DNA from: JAMZMI01 sp963848175
GTDB taxonomy: Bacteria; Bacteroidota; Bacteroidia; Cytophagales; Cyclobacteriaceae
Direction: 5' to 3'
Assembly (NCBI GenBank): GCA_963848175.1
Contig: CAWKCO010000012.1
Location: forward strand, 682,001-746,000
Length of the DNA: 64,000 nt
The position numbers and the translations under genes were made by a program. Shown here piece by piece: positions 1 through 9,655 of this stretch. Each line of letters begins with the position of its first letter. Within the stretch, counting starts at the first letter, position 1. Under the pieces are notes generated by a model. That model did not search any database. It saw only the letters and a list, made by a program, of their open reading frames with translations, and was not told the origin of the DNA.

Positions 1-295
1 TATCTCTATCCACCTCAGCACACTCCAAAAGACGGCCTCTCTTTCCTTTTGGCATTTCTTCTCTAGCTCCTGAGTTTATCGCTACATCTAGCATAGCCAT
101 ACCTTCTTCTGCTACCAGATCCACATCAGCAAAACTCAACTCTATGGTTTCTTCTGAAGCCATATCAAATGCCGCTGCGGTTTCTCCATTCAACTCAACT
201 TCTGAATTATCATTCATATCCGAAACAGATTCCTGATCGCAGGCCGCAAAGGCGATGAGCATTACTACAGCCGAAAATATTGATCCCTTTTTCAT
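1..295 (-). CDS. Putative lipoprotein, N-terminal part (cut by window edge)
   Basis: A reading frame starts with ATG at 295 and runs off the left edge of the window, giving 98 residues. It opens with a basic signal peptide ending in the lipobox LIAFAAC followed by Asp, so it is probably a lipid-anchored envelope protein. The mature part is acidic and rich in Glu and Asp, then turns basic near the visible end (KGKRGR). No domain is recognised. It is divergent from the outer-membrane protein that starts at 450. Confidence 0.65.
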   Translation of the reverse strand, partial: MKKGSIFSAVVMLIAFAACDQESVSDMNDNSEVELNGETAAAFDMASEETIELSFADVDLVAEEGMAMLDVAINSGAREEMPKGKRGRLLECAEVDRD

Positions 296-449
296 AATTG
301 TATGTGTTTATTTAAAATTGATTTCGGTGCTTTGACAGCACTTCACTCAAAAGGTTTAAAATGATTCTAAGATATTTTTAGAAATAGTTCTAACTTTCTG
401 ATTTGAAACCTGAGATTAACTCCAAAAATCACCAACAACCCCTTAAATT

Positions 450-1424
450 GTGAAAAAGCTTTTCCTTTTACTCAGCATATTACTTTGCTATTCGCTCAAT
501 ACCTTCAGCCAAGGATGTAGCGATGCTGGATTTTGCACCATGGGTGCAATGAAGCCAGATCAATCCTATTCCAGAAAAATTGATTTCAAGCTTAGATCTG
601 TCGAACTCAACTACTATCGAGGAACAACCACCCTCACTCCTATTGTGGAAGTTTACACCGCAGATATCGCATATGGTATCAGTGACAGAACCTCCTTTCA
701 AGTGAAAATCCCTTATCAAAAGGTTGAGGGAAATTTTGGCGAAAATGCTGGCATGGGAGACATATCGTTTAGCTTTTCACGAATCATGAATACAGGTAAA
801 GACTTTCAGCTGGGCTTGACCGTGGGAGGAAAAATACCAAGTGGATATGCCAATGACAAAGCCTCTGGAAAAGCTGCCACATTTGGAAAAGACGGTAGCA
901 CACCCGGGGATTTACCAATGTACTATCAAGTAAGTCTAGGCACTTACGATTTCGTAGCAGGAGGCTCATTGATCAATGAAAAATGGCTCTTTGCTACAGG
1001 TATTCAAATACCAGTAATTCATCAAAATAGAAATGACTTTAGGTGGGGAAAATGGCCTGAGTACCCTGGAGGCCCAGAGTATACACAGAAATATTTCCTT
1101 GCTAACAATCTCAAGCGAGGGATAGATGTGATGGTGAGAGCCGAAAGAAACTTTCGTTTTCTCAACTACAACTTTTCCGTAGGGCTACTTCCAATCTACC
1201 GCATCACCAAAGACGAGCGGTTTGATTTCGCCAACAATAAAAACATTAAAATAGAAGGCTCCACGGGCTTTGCCGTCTCAGGACTCGTAAGTGCGGGCTA
1301 CAACTTCAATGTGAATAACAGTGTGAAACTCATCTATGGATATAAGTTTGCTGATCGAGATATGAACCCCGACGGACTCACTCGCCATGATGTAATAAGT
1401 GTTAGCTATATCTATAGATTCTGA
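450..1424 (+). CDS. Outer-membrane beta-barrel protein with Cys-rich N-terminus
   Basis: 324 residues starting with GTG. A signal peptide (about residues 1-20) is followed by QGCSDAGFCTMGA, a two-cysteine motif I associate with a Bacteroidota family of putative transporter-like barrel proteins. The remainder alternates amphipathic beta strands and turns and ends in YIYRF, as expected for an outer-membrane barrel. No substrate can be named. Its stop overlaps the next start by one base (TGATG), so it is probably translationally coupled to the CHAT protein and may work with it at the outer membrane. Confidence 0.7.
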   Translation: MKKLFLLLSILLCYSLNTFSQGCSDAGFCTMGAMKPDQSYSRKIDFKLRSVELNYYRGTTTLTPIVEVYTADIAYGISDRTSFQVKIPYQKVEGNFGENAGMGDISFSFSRIMNTGKDFQLGLTVGGKIPSGYANDKASGKAATFGKDGSTPGDLPMYYQVSLGTYDFVAGGSLINEKWLFATGIQIPVIHQNRNDFRWGKWPEYPGGPEYTQKYFLANNLKRGIDVMVRAERNFRFLNYNFSVGLLPIYRITKDERFDFANNKNIKIEGSTGFAVSGLVSAGYNFNVNNSVKLIYGYKFADRDMNPDGLTRHDVISVSYIYRF

Positions 1425-4114
1425 TGAAAAAAATTCTAACAGCCCTATTTATTGGCTTTACGCTCACAGCATTTAGCCAACAAAACCTATTTAATACAGC
1501 TGAAAAAGACTTTTCGGAAGGGCAATACACCATTGCATATAGCAACTACAAAGCTGCCGCCGCACAATACGACTCACTGCAAAACCAGCTTGAATATGTG
1601 CGCTGCAACTTAAAAATGGCGGAATGCAAAATGGCTGAAGGTCAAGCAGAAACTGCTCTAAAGCTGACCGAGCACACAGTTGCTTACGCCAAGAAGTTCC
1701 CCGAAGTACATAACACCTTACGATCTCAAGAACTTAAACTACTCGGAGAAGGTAACCTCAGACTTGGTCGCAATGACCTCTCGCTAGAGTACCTGCTGAA
1801 GGAAAAAGATACTTATGGGCAGGAGCAAAATTTGGCTTTAGCCAATTGCTATAGCAACCTTGGCATTGTCTATTGGAACAGTGGTAATAAATCTACCGCC
1901 CTTGCTTATCACGAGCAGGCTTTGGCTATCAAAGAGCGTTTTCTTGACAGTTCTGACCCCTCTATTGCGGACTCTTACAACAATATTGGCCTAATACACC
2001 TAGAGGGTGAATATCTAAAGGCCATTCAGTATTTGAACAAAGCCTTAAAGATTTACACCGCGCATTATGGCACCAATCACCCTAAAGTAGCCAACTGCTA
2101 CAGCAATCTGGCTTTTGCTTATAGTGGGCAAAACAACTTCAATGAGGCTTTGCAATACCTCGATTTAGTGATGCAAATCTGGGAATCCAATTTTGAGGGA
2201 GACCACCCAAACAAAGCTTTTACATTGTCCAACAAAGGGCGAATATGGGAGCAAAAAGGAGATTTGAGTCAGGCGCTACTCGCACAGCAAGAAGCACTAC
2301 ATCAATACTTGCGCATCTATGGCGAGAAGCACCCCGAAGTGGCTAACTGTTACTTTTTGATTGCCAATGTTTACCAAAAGCAAAACAAGTTTTTAGCCTC
2401 AGCGGAGAACTACCAAGCTTCTATCTTTGCCAATCTGTATTCTCAAAACAGCTCTAGTCTTTATGACTTGCCAAAGTTGCAGGAATATTACAATGCCGAC
2501 ATCCTACTCTCCTCTTTGCAAGCAAAAGCCAAGGCAATGGAAGCCTTGCACTATGAAAAAACCCTCAAACCGCGAGATTTGATTCACTCCCTTGCTTGTT
2601 ATACGACTTGCGATGAGTTGATCAGTATTATTCGTCAGCTGAGACTAACAGAAGCAGACAAATTGCGCCTGGCAGCCATTTCTACCGACATCTACGACAA
2701 TGGTATCAGGGTGGCAATGGAGCTCAGCAAGCGAACTTTTCAGAAAAATAGATATGAGACATTGGCATTTGAATTTTGTGAGCGAAGTAAATCTGCCATC
2801 CTACTGGAAGCCATCAATGAAACCAAGGCAAAATCATTTTCCGGCATCCCTGAACAATTGTTAATACTGGAAGACAGCCTGAAAAATGAAATCAGCATTT
2901 TAAAACAGAAATTGGCCGAATCTTCCAAAAACAACGAGCAGATAAAAAAAGACCTTTTCGATTATCAAGAAGCTTATCGGGACTTTATCTCAGATCTAGA
3001 GGCCAACTACCCCTCCTACTTCAACCTTAAATACAACCAGAGCTTCGCTTCAGTTGCTCAAATAAGTCCCTTGCTAGATAATCAAACCGCAGTACTTTCC
3101 TACTTCACGGGAGAAAATACGATATCTGTTTTTGTGGTTACTTCCAAAGGATTAGACGTGCATGAGTTATCAAAAAGTGCCGACTTCATGCAACAGGTAA
3201 AGTCATTCAGAAACAGTATTAAATACAGCATTTTTGATGCTTATGTAGCAAGCTCTTCGACCCTTTATGAACAGTTGATCCCAAAAATGAATAAGCAAAT
3301 AACTTCGCTTATTCTACTGCCAGATGGCATTTTGGGCACTATTCCATTTGAAGCGCTAACCCAACCAAATAGTGAAACAACGGACGATTACGCCTCACTC
3401 AGCTATTTAATGAAATCCTATAAAGTGTCCTATGATTATGCCGCCACACTTCTTTTAGACCGACTAAAGTCTGTAAAAGAGACTACATCTTCTGGGATTC
3501 TACTCAGCGCACCCATTTCTTTCTTAGACAATGACTTCAAAATGCCCGAACTTCCCGGCACGAGAGAAGAGGTCAAAGAGATTCGCTACCTCTTTCTATC
3601 AGCCGATCAAGAGCCTGTTGTCAAGATGGAAGGTGCTGCCAATGAAAACTTTCTTAAATCCTCAGACCTTTCTAGGTTCAAATACATCCATTTTGCTACA
3701 CACGGTATCGTCAATGAATCAAAGCCAGAACTGTCAAGAATTTTCCTCAGTCCTGACAAGGTAGACGATGGCAACCTTTACTCAGGAGAAATATACTCGC
3801 TCAATATCAATGCTGATTTGGTGACACTTTCAGCGTGTGAAACTGGTCTCGGTCAGATTGCAAAGGGAGAAGGGATTGTTGGGTTAAGTCGAGCGCTAAT
3901 GTACGCTGGCGCAAAAAACCTGATTGTATCTCTTTGGCAAGTTTCTGATGCATCTACAGCTCTACTGATGATCGACTTTTACAAGCAGCACCTACATTAT
4001 TCTGGAAATATGCTCTTCAATGATGATCTCCAAAAGGCAAAGCTCAACTTGCTCCAATCAAAGGAATATGCGAATCCTTACTTTTGGGCACCTTTTATTC
4101 TTGTAGGAAATTGA
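1424..4114 (+). CDS. Secreted TPR-CHAT domain protein (putative caspase-like protease)
   Basis: 896 residues. A signal peptide (1-18, ending AFSQ) is followed by about seven TPR units (roughly 20-345; repeats such as ANCYSNLG and VANCYFLIANVY), a helical linker, and a C-terminal CHAT domain from about 610. The caspase-type dyad is visible: His760 in HFATHG and Cys805 in LSACETGLG, the order and context expected of CHAT proteases. The signal peptide places it outside the cytoplasm, unlike the CRISPR-associated TPR-CHAT proteins. It is coupled by one base to the upstream barrel gene. Family and catalytic residues are clear; substrate and role are unknown. Confidence 0.85.
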   Translation: MKKILTALFIGFTLTAFSQQNLFNTAEKDFSEGQYTIAYSNYKAAAAQYDSLQNQLEYVRCNLKMAECKMAEGQAETALKLTEHTVAYAKKFPEVHNTLRSQELKLLGEGNLRLGRNDLSLEYLLKEKDTYGQEQNLALANCYSNLGIVYWNSGNKSTALAYHEQALAIKERFLDSSDPSIADSYNNIGLIHLEGEYLKAIQYLNKALKIYTAHYGTNHPKVANCYSNLAFAYSGQNNFNEALQYLDLVMQIWESNFEGDHPNKAFTLSNKGRIWEQKGDLSQALLAQQEALHQYLRIYGEKHPEVANCYFLIANVYQKQNKFLASAENYQASIFANLYSQNSSSLYDLPKLQEYYNADILLSSLQAKAKAMEALHYEKTLKPRDLIHSLACYTTCDELISIIRQLRLTEADKLRLAAISTDIYDNGIRVAMELSKRTFQKNRYETLAFEFCERSKSAILLEAINETKAKSFSGIPEQLLILEDSLKNEISILKQKLAESSKNNEQIKKDLFDYQEAYRDFISDLEANYPSYFNLKYNQSFASVAQISPLLDNQTAVLSYFTGENTISVFVVTSKGLDVHELSKSADFMQQVKSFRNSIKYSIFDAYVASSSTLYEQLIPKMNKQITSLILLPDGILGTIPFEALTQPNSETTDDYASLSYLMKSYKVSYDYAATLLLDRLKSVKETTSSGILLSAPISFLDNDFKMPELPGTREEVKEIRYLFLSADQEPVVKMEGAANENFLKSSDLSRFKYIHFATHGIVNESKPELSRIFLSPDKVDDGNLYSGEIYSLNINADLVTLSACETGLGQIAKGEGIVGLSRALMYAGAKNLIVSLWQVSDASTALLMIDFYKQHLHYSGNMLFNDDLQKAKLNLLQSKEYANPYFWAPFILVGN

Positions 4115-4171
4115 CGATCAATTCAAGCAAAAGTCATTATATCCGTGTCCCTAAAAGACGTATTTTTCATC

Positions 4172-4193
4172 TACCCTAAACAGGGTATTTTTT
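4172..4193 (+). terminator. Rho-independent terminator after the CHAT gene
   Basis: A 6-bp stem TACCCT/AGGGTA with an AAAC loop is followed by six T. It lies about 60 bases after the CHAT stop codon and before the next start, so it probably ends the barrel-CHAT transcript. Confidence 0.6.
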
Positions 4194-4231
4194 AAAAGTA
4201 TGAGCTGAATAATATATTACTTCAATGCTTA

Positions 4232-4900
4232 GTGATTAAATTTCCATCATCAATCAGAAAAGTAATGGAACGGATATTAACATCAAGCACGGCGAGCGTA
4301 GATTTAGAAAAAGAGAGTAGCATTGTCATTGTCAGTTTCAGAGGCAAAGTAAAGTTTGATGAGTACAAAGAGGCTTTGATGAAAGCTGTTGATTTGGTAG
4401 GAGAATACCGATTGGAGAACGTAATGATGAACCGGCTCGAAATTGGAGAGTTGGCGCCAGAATGCCGTTTATGGGTAAAAAATGAGTACCTCAAAGTTCA
4501 CATCAAGCCACACATACCAGACATCCATAAAGTAGCGGTAATAGAGTCAACATCAATTGTTGGTGCCTTTTATGGCAGAGCTTTATATTCTGCATTATCG
4601 CTCATCTACCCAAACCTTACTTTCAAGTATTATGATACAGTAGCTGAGGGCTTGGCTTGGTTCAAAGAAGGACAACTAGCCCCTAATCAGCTCAAGAATT
4701 TTCAAAATGAAGATTCAGAAAGCACAGCCAAGTCCACACCTGACCAAAAATCAGGAAATCTTGCAACCAGTTCGGACAGAGCTCCAAAACCTTCTAAAAA
4801 TGCGACTCAAACCATTGAGCAAAAGGCTCAACCAATCTCAACGAGCCAGAGAGAAAAAATCCTTAACAAGTTTCTGAATTTCTTTTACAGAACTAAGTAA
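4232..4900 (+). CDS. STAS/SpoIIAA-like domain protein with low-complexity tail
   Basis: 222 residues from a GTG at 4232; an ATG at 4265 (residue 12, MERILTSST) is an equally good or better start. Residues about 20-150 show an alternating strand/helix pattern with IVIVSFRGKVKFDEYKEAL and HKVAVIESTSIVGAFYGRAL, resembling the SpoIIAA/STAS-like proteins common in Bacteroidota. The last 70 residues are rich in Ser, Thr, Lys and Gln and probably disordered. No catalytic residues are seen. A role in regulation or scaffolding is only a guess from the fold. Confidence 0.6.
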   Translation: MIKFPSSIRKVMERILTSSTASVDLEKESSIVIVSFRGKVKFDEYKEALMKAVDLVGEYRLENVMMNRLEIGELAPECRLWVKNEYLKVHIKPHIPDIHKVAVIESTSIVGAFYGRALYSALSLIYPNLTFKYYDTVAEGLAWFKEGQLAPNQLKNFQNEDSESTAKSTPDQKSGNLATSSDRAPKPSKNATQTIEQKAQPISTSQREKILNKFLNFFYRTK

Positions 4901-4927
4901 TCTTGCGCCACACTAAATTTTTCACCT

Positions 4928-5608
4928 GTGAGTGATTTACATGGCGAAGCTATCATGGATTATTACAAAGGCGATGAAGAAGCCACACTGCTGCTTCACA
5001 ATAGCTTCGGCGAGCCTGATGAGATGTCTGTGGAGGTATTTTTCAGGGAAGAGCAAGACTTCTCCACAATTGAGCATCTTGCCCTTATAGAGTCTAAAGG
5101 AAAAATTTTAGATCTGGGAGCAGGTGCCGGCGCACATGCACTGGTTTTACAAGCACGAGGATTTGATGTCGTGGCTTTAGAAAATTCTCAGGGGTGTATC
5201 GAAGTAATGAAAAGCTCAGGAGTAGATCAGGTGGTACTCCAGGACTACAAGAAACACACAGATAAATACGACACCATACTAGTCTTAATGAATGGCTTAG
5301 GTCTAGCTGGTCGGCTAAGCAACGTTTCTGAATTTCTACAAAAGTGCCACGATCTCCTCAACCCAGCAGGTCAGATTTTCGTCGACTCTTCAGACATCAG
5401 TTATCTCTATGAAGACGGTACTCCACGACCATCTGGATATTTTGGAGAGGTGCGATACCGCTATGAATACAAAAACAAAATGGGCGACTGGTTTGATTGG
5501 GTGTATGTAGATCAAGATACGCTGCAAGGAATAGTCTCTAACCTAGGTTTTGAGCTAGAAATCATGATGACAGACGAAAATGATCAGTACTTGGCGAGAA
5601 TCTATTAA
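4928..5608 (+). CDS. Class I SAM-dependent methyltransferase
   Basis: 226 residues. Motif I is clear as ILDLGAGAGAHAL (around residues 60-72), followed by the acidic strand end FDVVALENS expected for ribose binding, then YDTILVLMNGLGLAG as the motif IV region. The length and single-domain layout fit a small-molecule methyltransferase; the substrate cannot be told. The start is GTG at 4928, 27 bases after the previous stop. An in-frame ATG at 4955 is possible, but the residues before it look conserved in type. Confidence 0.8.
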   Translation: MSDLHGEAIMDYYKGDEEATLLLHNSFGEPDEMSVEVFFREEQDFSTIEHLALIESKGKILDLGAGAGAHALVLQARGFDVVALENSQGCIEVMKSSGVDQVVLQDYKKHTDKYDTILVLMNGLGLAGRLSNVSEFLQKCHDLLNPAGQIFVDSSDISYLYEDGTPRPSGYFGEVRYRYEYKNKMGDWFDWVYVDQDTLQGIVSNLGFELEIMMTDENDQYLARIY

Positions 5609-5843
5609 AGCATGTTAGCAGAAGCGAGTCGTAAAATCCTACAAGCCCCTTCCCTGCCTCTGGCCTAGCTTTAAAGTGGCCAAGAATTTTCTTCAATCGA
5701 TTTTTGAAACATACATAGCATTTTTAAAAAGACTCCCATAGTTTATTATAAACTGATGCGTTCATCAGCTCCCTATTCAAATAATTCGACTAATTTAGTC
5801 CTTAATTAAACCGTGTGAAAATTAAGAATCAAAAAAAAACACC

Positions 5844-7250
5844 ATGAACAAAACAACCCTAACTGTATTACTAACAACCTTAATATTAGCAAGTTGCTCG
5901 CAGGAAAAAACAAGAATTGAGTGGACTACAAGCACGCCCAATGCTAACTTTGAAAAAAAAGAAATAGAAGTGGTTTCTGAAAAAGAAACAGCTGATTTTA
6001 TTTCGATTTATCCAGAGAAAGAACAGCAAATAATTGATGGATTTGGTGGGTGCTTTAATGAGCTTGGCTGGGAAGCAATAAATAGCTTACCAGAGTCCTC
6101 CCAAAATGAAATCTATGAAGCGCTCTTTGATACCGAAAAAGGTTGTGACTTCAACATATTTAGAATGCCTATTGGGGCCAACGACTATGCTGTTGACTGG
6201 TATAGTCACAATGAAACAATTGATGATTTTGAAATGGCAAACTTTTCAATTGATAGAGACAAGCAAAGACTAATTCCTTATATCAATAAGGCTAAAACAT
6301 ATGATCCAAACATAAAAATTTGGGCCTCTCCATGGTGTCCTCCGTCATGGATGAAAACGAACAATAACTATGCTTGCAAACCTGATGTGGTAAACGATCT
6401 GAAAGAAGAAGGTAGAGGAGTAGAAATGCAGACGCAATTTAGAATGGAGGAAGCGTACCTTTCTGCTTATGCATTATACTTTTCTAAGTTTATCCAAGCT
6501 TATCAAAAGGAAGGAATTGATATTTATGCTGTTCATGTTCAGAATGAACCCAACTCCTGTCAAAACTTTCCTTCATCTATTTGGAAACCTTCTGATTTAG
6601 CGATACTTATTGGTGATTATTTAGGGCCAAAATTCGCTGCAGATTCTCTGAACACCGAAATCTGGCTTGGTACAATTGAACGCCCACAAATTGAAAGAGT
6701 GGATAGTGTATTGTCTAATGATAAAGCAAGTCAATATATTGAAGGCGTGGGCTTTCAGTGGGCAGGAAAAGGTGCAATTCCTGAGGTGAATAAAAAGTAC
6801 CCTGACCTTAAATTAATGCAAACAGAGACAGAATGCGGTAATGGTTCGAATGATTGGGCTGCAGCTGAGCATACTTTTGAACTAATGAAGCATTATTTCA
6901 ACAATGGAGCAAATTCTTATATGTATTGGAATATGGTCTTAAATGAAACTGGTAAAAGTCAGTGGGGTTGGAAGCAAAACTCAATGATTACTGTTGATAC
7001 CGAGAATAAGAAAATTGCATACAATCCTGAATTTTATTTGATGAAACATTTCAGCAATCATATAGAAGAGGGAGCCTACAAGATAGAATCCTCGGATAAA
7101 AATTGTCTCGCTTTTAAAAATGCCGATTCAATTGTAGTCATCTATTACAACGAAGGAACAGCTTCAAAGAAAAGTTTTAAGATTGGAGACAATCAGTTTA
7201 GTTTCGATCTAGCAGAAAAGTCCTTTAATACAATCAAAATATACATTTAA
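5844..7250 (+). CDS. Glycoside hydrolase family 30 lipoprotein
   Basis: 468 residues. The signal peptide ends in the lipobox ILASC (Cys18), so the enzyme is probably displayed on the cell surface or in the periplasm. The GH30 (glucosylceramidase/endo-beta-1,6-glucanase clan) signature is seen in IDGFGGCFNELGWEA. The acid/base is Glu235 in VQNEPN, and the nucleophile is most likely Glu328 in QTETECG, with the expected spacing. SPWCPPSWMKTN is another family hallmark. It is a single gene with its own terminator and has no SusC/D pair nearby. Likely substrates are beta-1,6- or beta-1,3-linked glucans, but this cannot be settled from sequence alone. Confidence 0.88.
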   Translation: MNKTTLTVLLTTLILASCSQEKTRIEWTTSTPNANFEKKEIEVVSEKETADFISIYPEKEQQIIDGFGGCFNELGWEAINSLPESSQNEIYEALFDTEKGCDFNIFRMPIGANDYAVDWYSHNETIDDFEMANFSIDRDKQRLIPYINKAKTYDPNIKIWASPWCPPSWMKTNNNYACKPDVVNDLKEEGRGVEMQTQFRMEEAYLSAYALYFSKFIQAYQKEGIDIYAVHVQNEPNSCQNFPSSIWKPSDLAILIGDYLGPKFAADSLNTEIWLGTIERPQIERVDSVLSNDKASQYIEGVGFQWAGKGAIPEVNKKYPDLKLMQTETECGNGSNDWAAAEHTFELMKHYFNNGANSYMYWNMVLNETGKSQWGWKQNSMITVDTENKKIAYNPEFYLMKHFSNHIEEGAYKIESSDKNCLAFKNADSIVVIYYNEGTASKKSFKIGDNQFSFDLAEKSFNTIKIYI

Positions 7251-7290
7251 ATTACACTAAGACTGCTGGTGAAATTTATTGTTGTCTGTA

Positions 7291-7327
7291 AAAAAGATCA
7301 TCGTTGAATTGCAACGATGATCTTTTT
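7291..7327 (+). terminator. Strong rho-independent terminator after GH30
   Basis: A perfect 16-bp inverted repeat (7291-7306 with 7312-7327) has a 5-base loop and ends in a run of eight T. Because the left arm begins with A5, it could also work on the other strand. Confidence 0.9.
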
Positions 7328-7620
7328 TTTAGCGCCAGTCTTCCAAAGCATGAAAAAGATGAAGGTGGTGTAGAGTTTAGAAGGCTGTGACTTACCAGGC
7401 TAATTATATGCCGAGAGTTGGCTTGTTAATATCCCAATCTGCTTGTTCAGTCAAGCATGGAAAAACTAACATCACTAAAAGGTCAGGTTATTATAATTGT
7501 GTAGGGCATTTTCACTGCAAAATGAAAAATTTTCCTTTCATATTTCCCATGTATTGCTGTCTAGCTGTTGGTTAACTCCTGAACGAGTGAACTTTAACGA
7601 CGCTTGACTTGAACTATAGC
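7328..7620. other. Intergenic spacer without recognisable gene
   Basis: About 290 bases between the GH30 terminator and the carbonic anhydrase gene. The only open frame (7387-7575) is short, Cys-rich and lacks any family resemblance. I see no RNA gene or repeat here. Confidence 0.5.
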
Positions 7621-8139
7621 TCATTCCCCATCCTTAAACCATCCCGCATATTTAAGGTAGTTCTTCGCAATCCTTAGCTGCATTTCCCTGTTTTCGCCAG
7701 CGACATTCTTTACTTTCCGTGCGGGCACACCAGCGTAGATAGTATTTTCTTCAACAATAGTCCCTTCCAGTACCACTGCTCCTGCTGCCACTATCGCTCC
7801 TTTCTTAATCACAGCTCCGTCCATTACCATTGCCCCCATTCCTATCAGCACCTGATCTTCCACTGTGCAGCCATGCACGATGGCATTGTGACCAATAGAC
7901 ACATCGCTACCAATGGTGGTGGGTGATTTTTCAAATGTGCCGTGAATTGTCGCATTATCCTGAATGTTTGTCCTATCGCCTATCTTAATGAAATTCACAT
8001 CTCCTCGCACCACAGCGTTGAACCATACCGTACACTGATCACCCATAATCACCTCTCCTATCAATGTAGCTGTCTCCGCAAACCAACAGTCATCTCCGTA
8101 TTTTGGAGCGAACCCTCTTACCGTTTTAATCAATGCCAT
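7621..8139 (-). CDS. Gamma carbonic anhydrase family protein
   Basis: 172 residues forming a left-handed parallel beta helix: repeated hexapeptides such as IGEVIM, NATIHG, IGHNAI, IGMGAM and IVAAGA. The zinc-ligand histidines of the gamma-class family are plausible in NATIHG and IGHNAIVHG. The length matches the YrdA/PaaY-type single-domain proteins. Many members of this family have weak or no carbonic anhydrase activity, so the reaction is uncertain. It is convergent with the GH30 gene and divergent from YceI. Confidence 0.88.
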   Translation of the reverse strand: MALIKTVRGFAPKYGDDCWFAETATLIGEVIMGDQCTVWFNAVVRGDVNFIKIGDRTNIQDNATIHGTFEKSPTTIGSDVSIGHNAIVHGCTVEDQVLIGMGAMVMDGAVIKKGAIVAAGAVVLEGTIVEENTIYAGVPARKVKNVAGENREMQLRIAKNYLKYAGWFKDGE

Positions 8140-8213
8140 ATTCTTTCAATTTTTCAGCTTTTTTATTCGTTGGTTAAGGTAAAGGTTTTAATCAAAAACA
8201 TAAATTCGCGGTT

Positions 8214-8943
8214 ATGAAATACTTTCAGCTTTTAGCCATCCCAGCATTTTTCTTCTTTCAGTGCCAAAGCAATACAGAAACCCAATCTGAAGTGCTAAGT
8301 GAATTGCCAACCACTAATATCCCCATAGATGCGGACACTCTCGCATTGGACTTCTCTCAATCCATCATCACATGGGTAGGCAGCAAACCTACTGGGCAAC
8401 ATGATGGCACAATAGGTTTAAAAAATGGTCTTGTACTTTGGTATGAAGATGAATGTAGTGGGTGGAGAAGTAACTATTGATGTTCCTTCGTTGAAAATCA
8501 TGAACATCAAAAAATCGGATGAGTCATATAAAAAATTGTATGATCACCTCATGTCAGAAGATTTTTTCGACTCGGTAAACTATAACATCGGGCATTTTGA
8601 ACTTGTGCGCATACTACCGTATGACAGTACTTTTACCATGAAAAACAAAAAGGAGCTACCTTCAAAATACCGTCCTGCACCAGCTGAGACTTTCACCGTA
8701 GCAGAGCCAAACGCCATTTTTAATGGAAACCTAACTTTGAGAGGTGTCACTCTCCCAATTGCATTTCCGGCTAAAATCACCACTAAAGAAAGTCAAATAA
8801 CTATTGAAGCTAAATTCAACATTGATCGTACGGCTTGGGGACTGTCTTATAGCGATGAAGCCAATATCATCGACAAAGCCAAAGACAAATTCATCTACAA
8901 CACGGTGAACGTAGGCTTTTATCTAGTGGCAAAGAGAAACTAA
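8214..8943 (+). pseudogene. YceI-like lipid-binding lipoprotein, one frameshift
   Basis: A YceI family beta barrel split over two frames. The first frame (8214-8480) gives a lipoprotein signal ending FFFQC, then ITWVGSKPTGQHDGTI, the classic start of a YceI domain. The second (from about 8434) continues with VVGGEVTIDV and ends FYLVAKRN. Dropping one base near 8433 joins the halves into a normal-length protein of about 240 residues with no other damage. This is either a recent mutation or a sequencing error. YceI proteins bind isoprenoid-type lipids. Confidence 0.75.
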
Positions 8944-9062
8944 GGTTTGAATGTCTTGAAAGCGCTGATTTAAGAAATCCTTGCTCTTCAGACATTCTCT
9001 TTCTGAAATTGGGTTTATGCGCTACCCCACTGGTATAACACCAACTTCTAATTCATGATGTG

Positions 9063-9410
9063 CTAGTGCGTGAGACCGCATTCTTTACAAAATTTCTTTT
9101 TGCCATTGGCGCGTTTTTTGGGCTTCCGCTTGTGTCCAAAATACGAAGGATCTGAGTATTGGGGTTTTTCCATTTTCCGCTCCATCTTGGCTTTTTCACG
9201 AAAGACTTTTTTTAATCTTTTTCTAAAAACCTCCGAATCACTCTCCTTCTTTGCTTTACCCTTTTTAACTGTGGTTGTCTTTTTGGCTTTGCTTGACTGA
9301 TAAACTGGAGCTGCTGGTTTGGGTGCATCCACGTCTCGGGTATTCTGCGCCTTCACACCAAAAGAGAGCATTATGAAAAATAAAACTAAAAAAAAACTAT
9401 TCCTTTGCAT
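9063..9410 (-). CDS. Small basic secreted protein with CxxC tail
   Basis: 115 residues with a signal peptide (about 1-21, ending GVKAQ). The mature part is very Lys-rich (KAKKTTTVKKGKAKKES), contains a YSDPSYFGHKRKPKKR segment, and ends KKFCKECGLTH, with a CxxC pair that could bind a metal. The pattern is familiar from Bacteroidota hypothetical proteins, but I know no function. The neighbouring gene on the other strand also carries a CxxC motif. Confidence 0.65.
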   Translation of the reverse strand: MQRNSFFLVLFFIMLSFGVKAQNTRDVDAPKPAAPVYQSSKAKKTTTVKKGKAKKESDSEVFRKRLKKVFREKAKMERKMEKPQYSDPSYFGHKRKPKKRANGKKKFCKECGLTH

Positions 9411-9655
9411 CCAATATGATTTCCCTTTTCAACGAACACTTCGCTGAATATTGTGTTTGAAACTCGTAGCGAAGATAGATTTTTATCTCCCAAAATATTC
9501 AACTCTCTAACACTGTTCGACAAAAAATCATTCCTAACATACCTTTCATCTATGCATAATTACAACATATTTGCGTTTACTTGGAATTAGAATACATCCA
9601 ATGCTACTCGTTGGCATAAACATTGTTTCACGATTCATTCGGATAATTTAAGCCA

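Noticed and set aside
1424..4114. TPR-CHAT protein as part of a type III-E CRISPR (Craspase) system
   Set aside because: It has a signal peptide and no Cas or CRISPR sequence is nearby.
7387..7575. Plus-strand frame of 62 codons after the GH30 terminator
   Set aside because: No signal peptide, domain or neighbour link; Cys-rich by chance.
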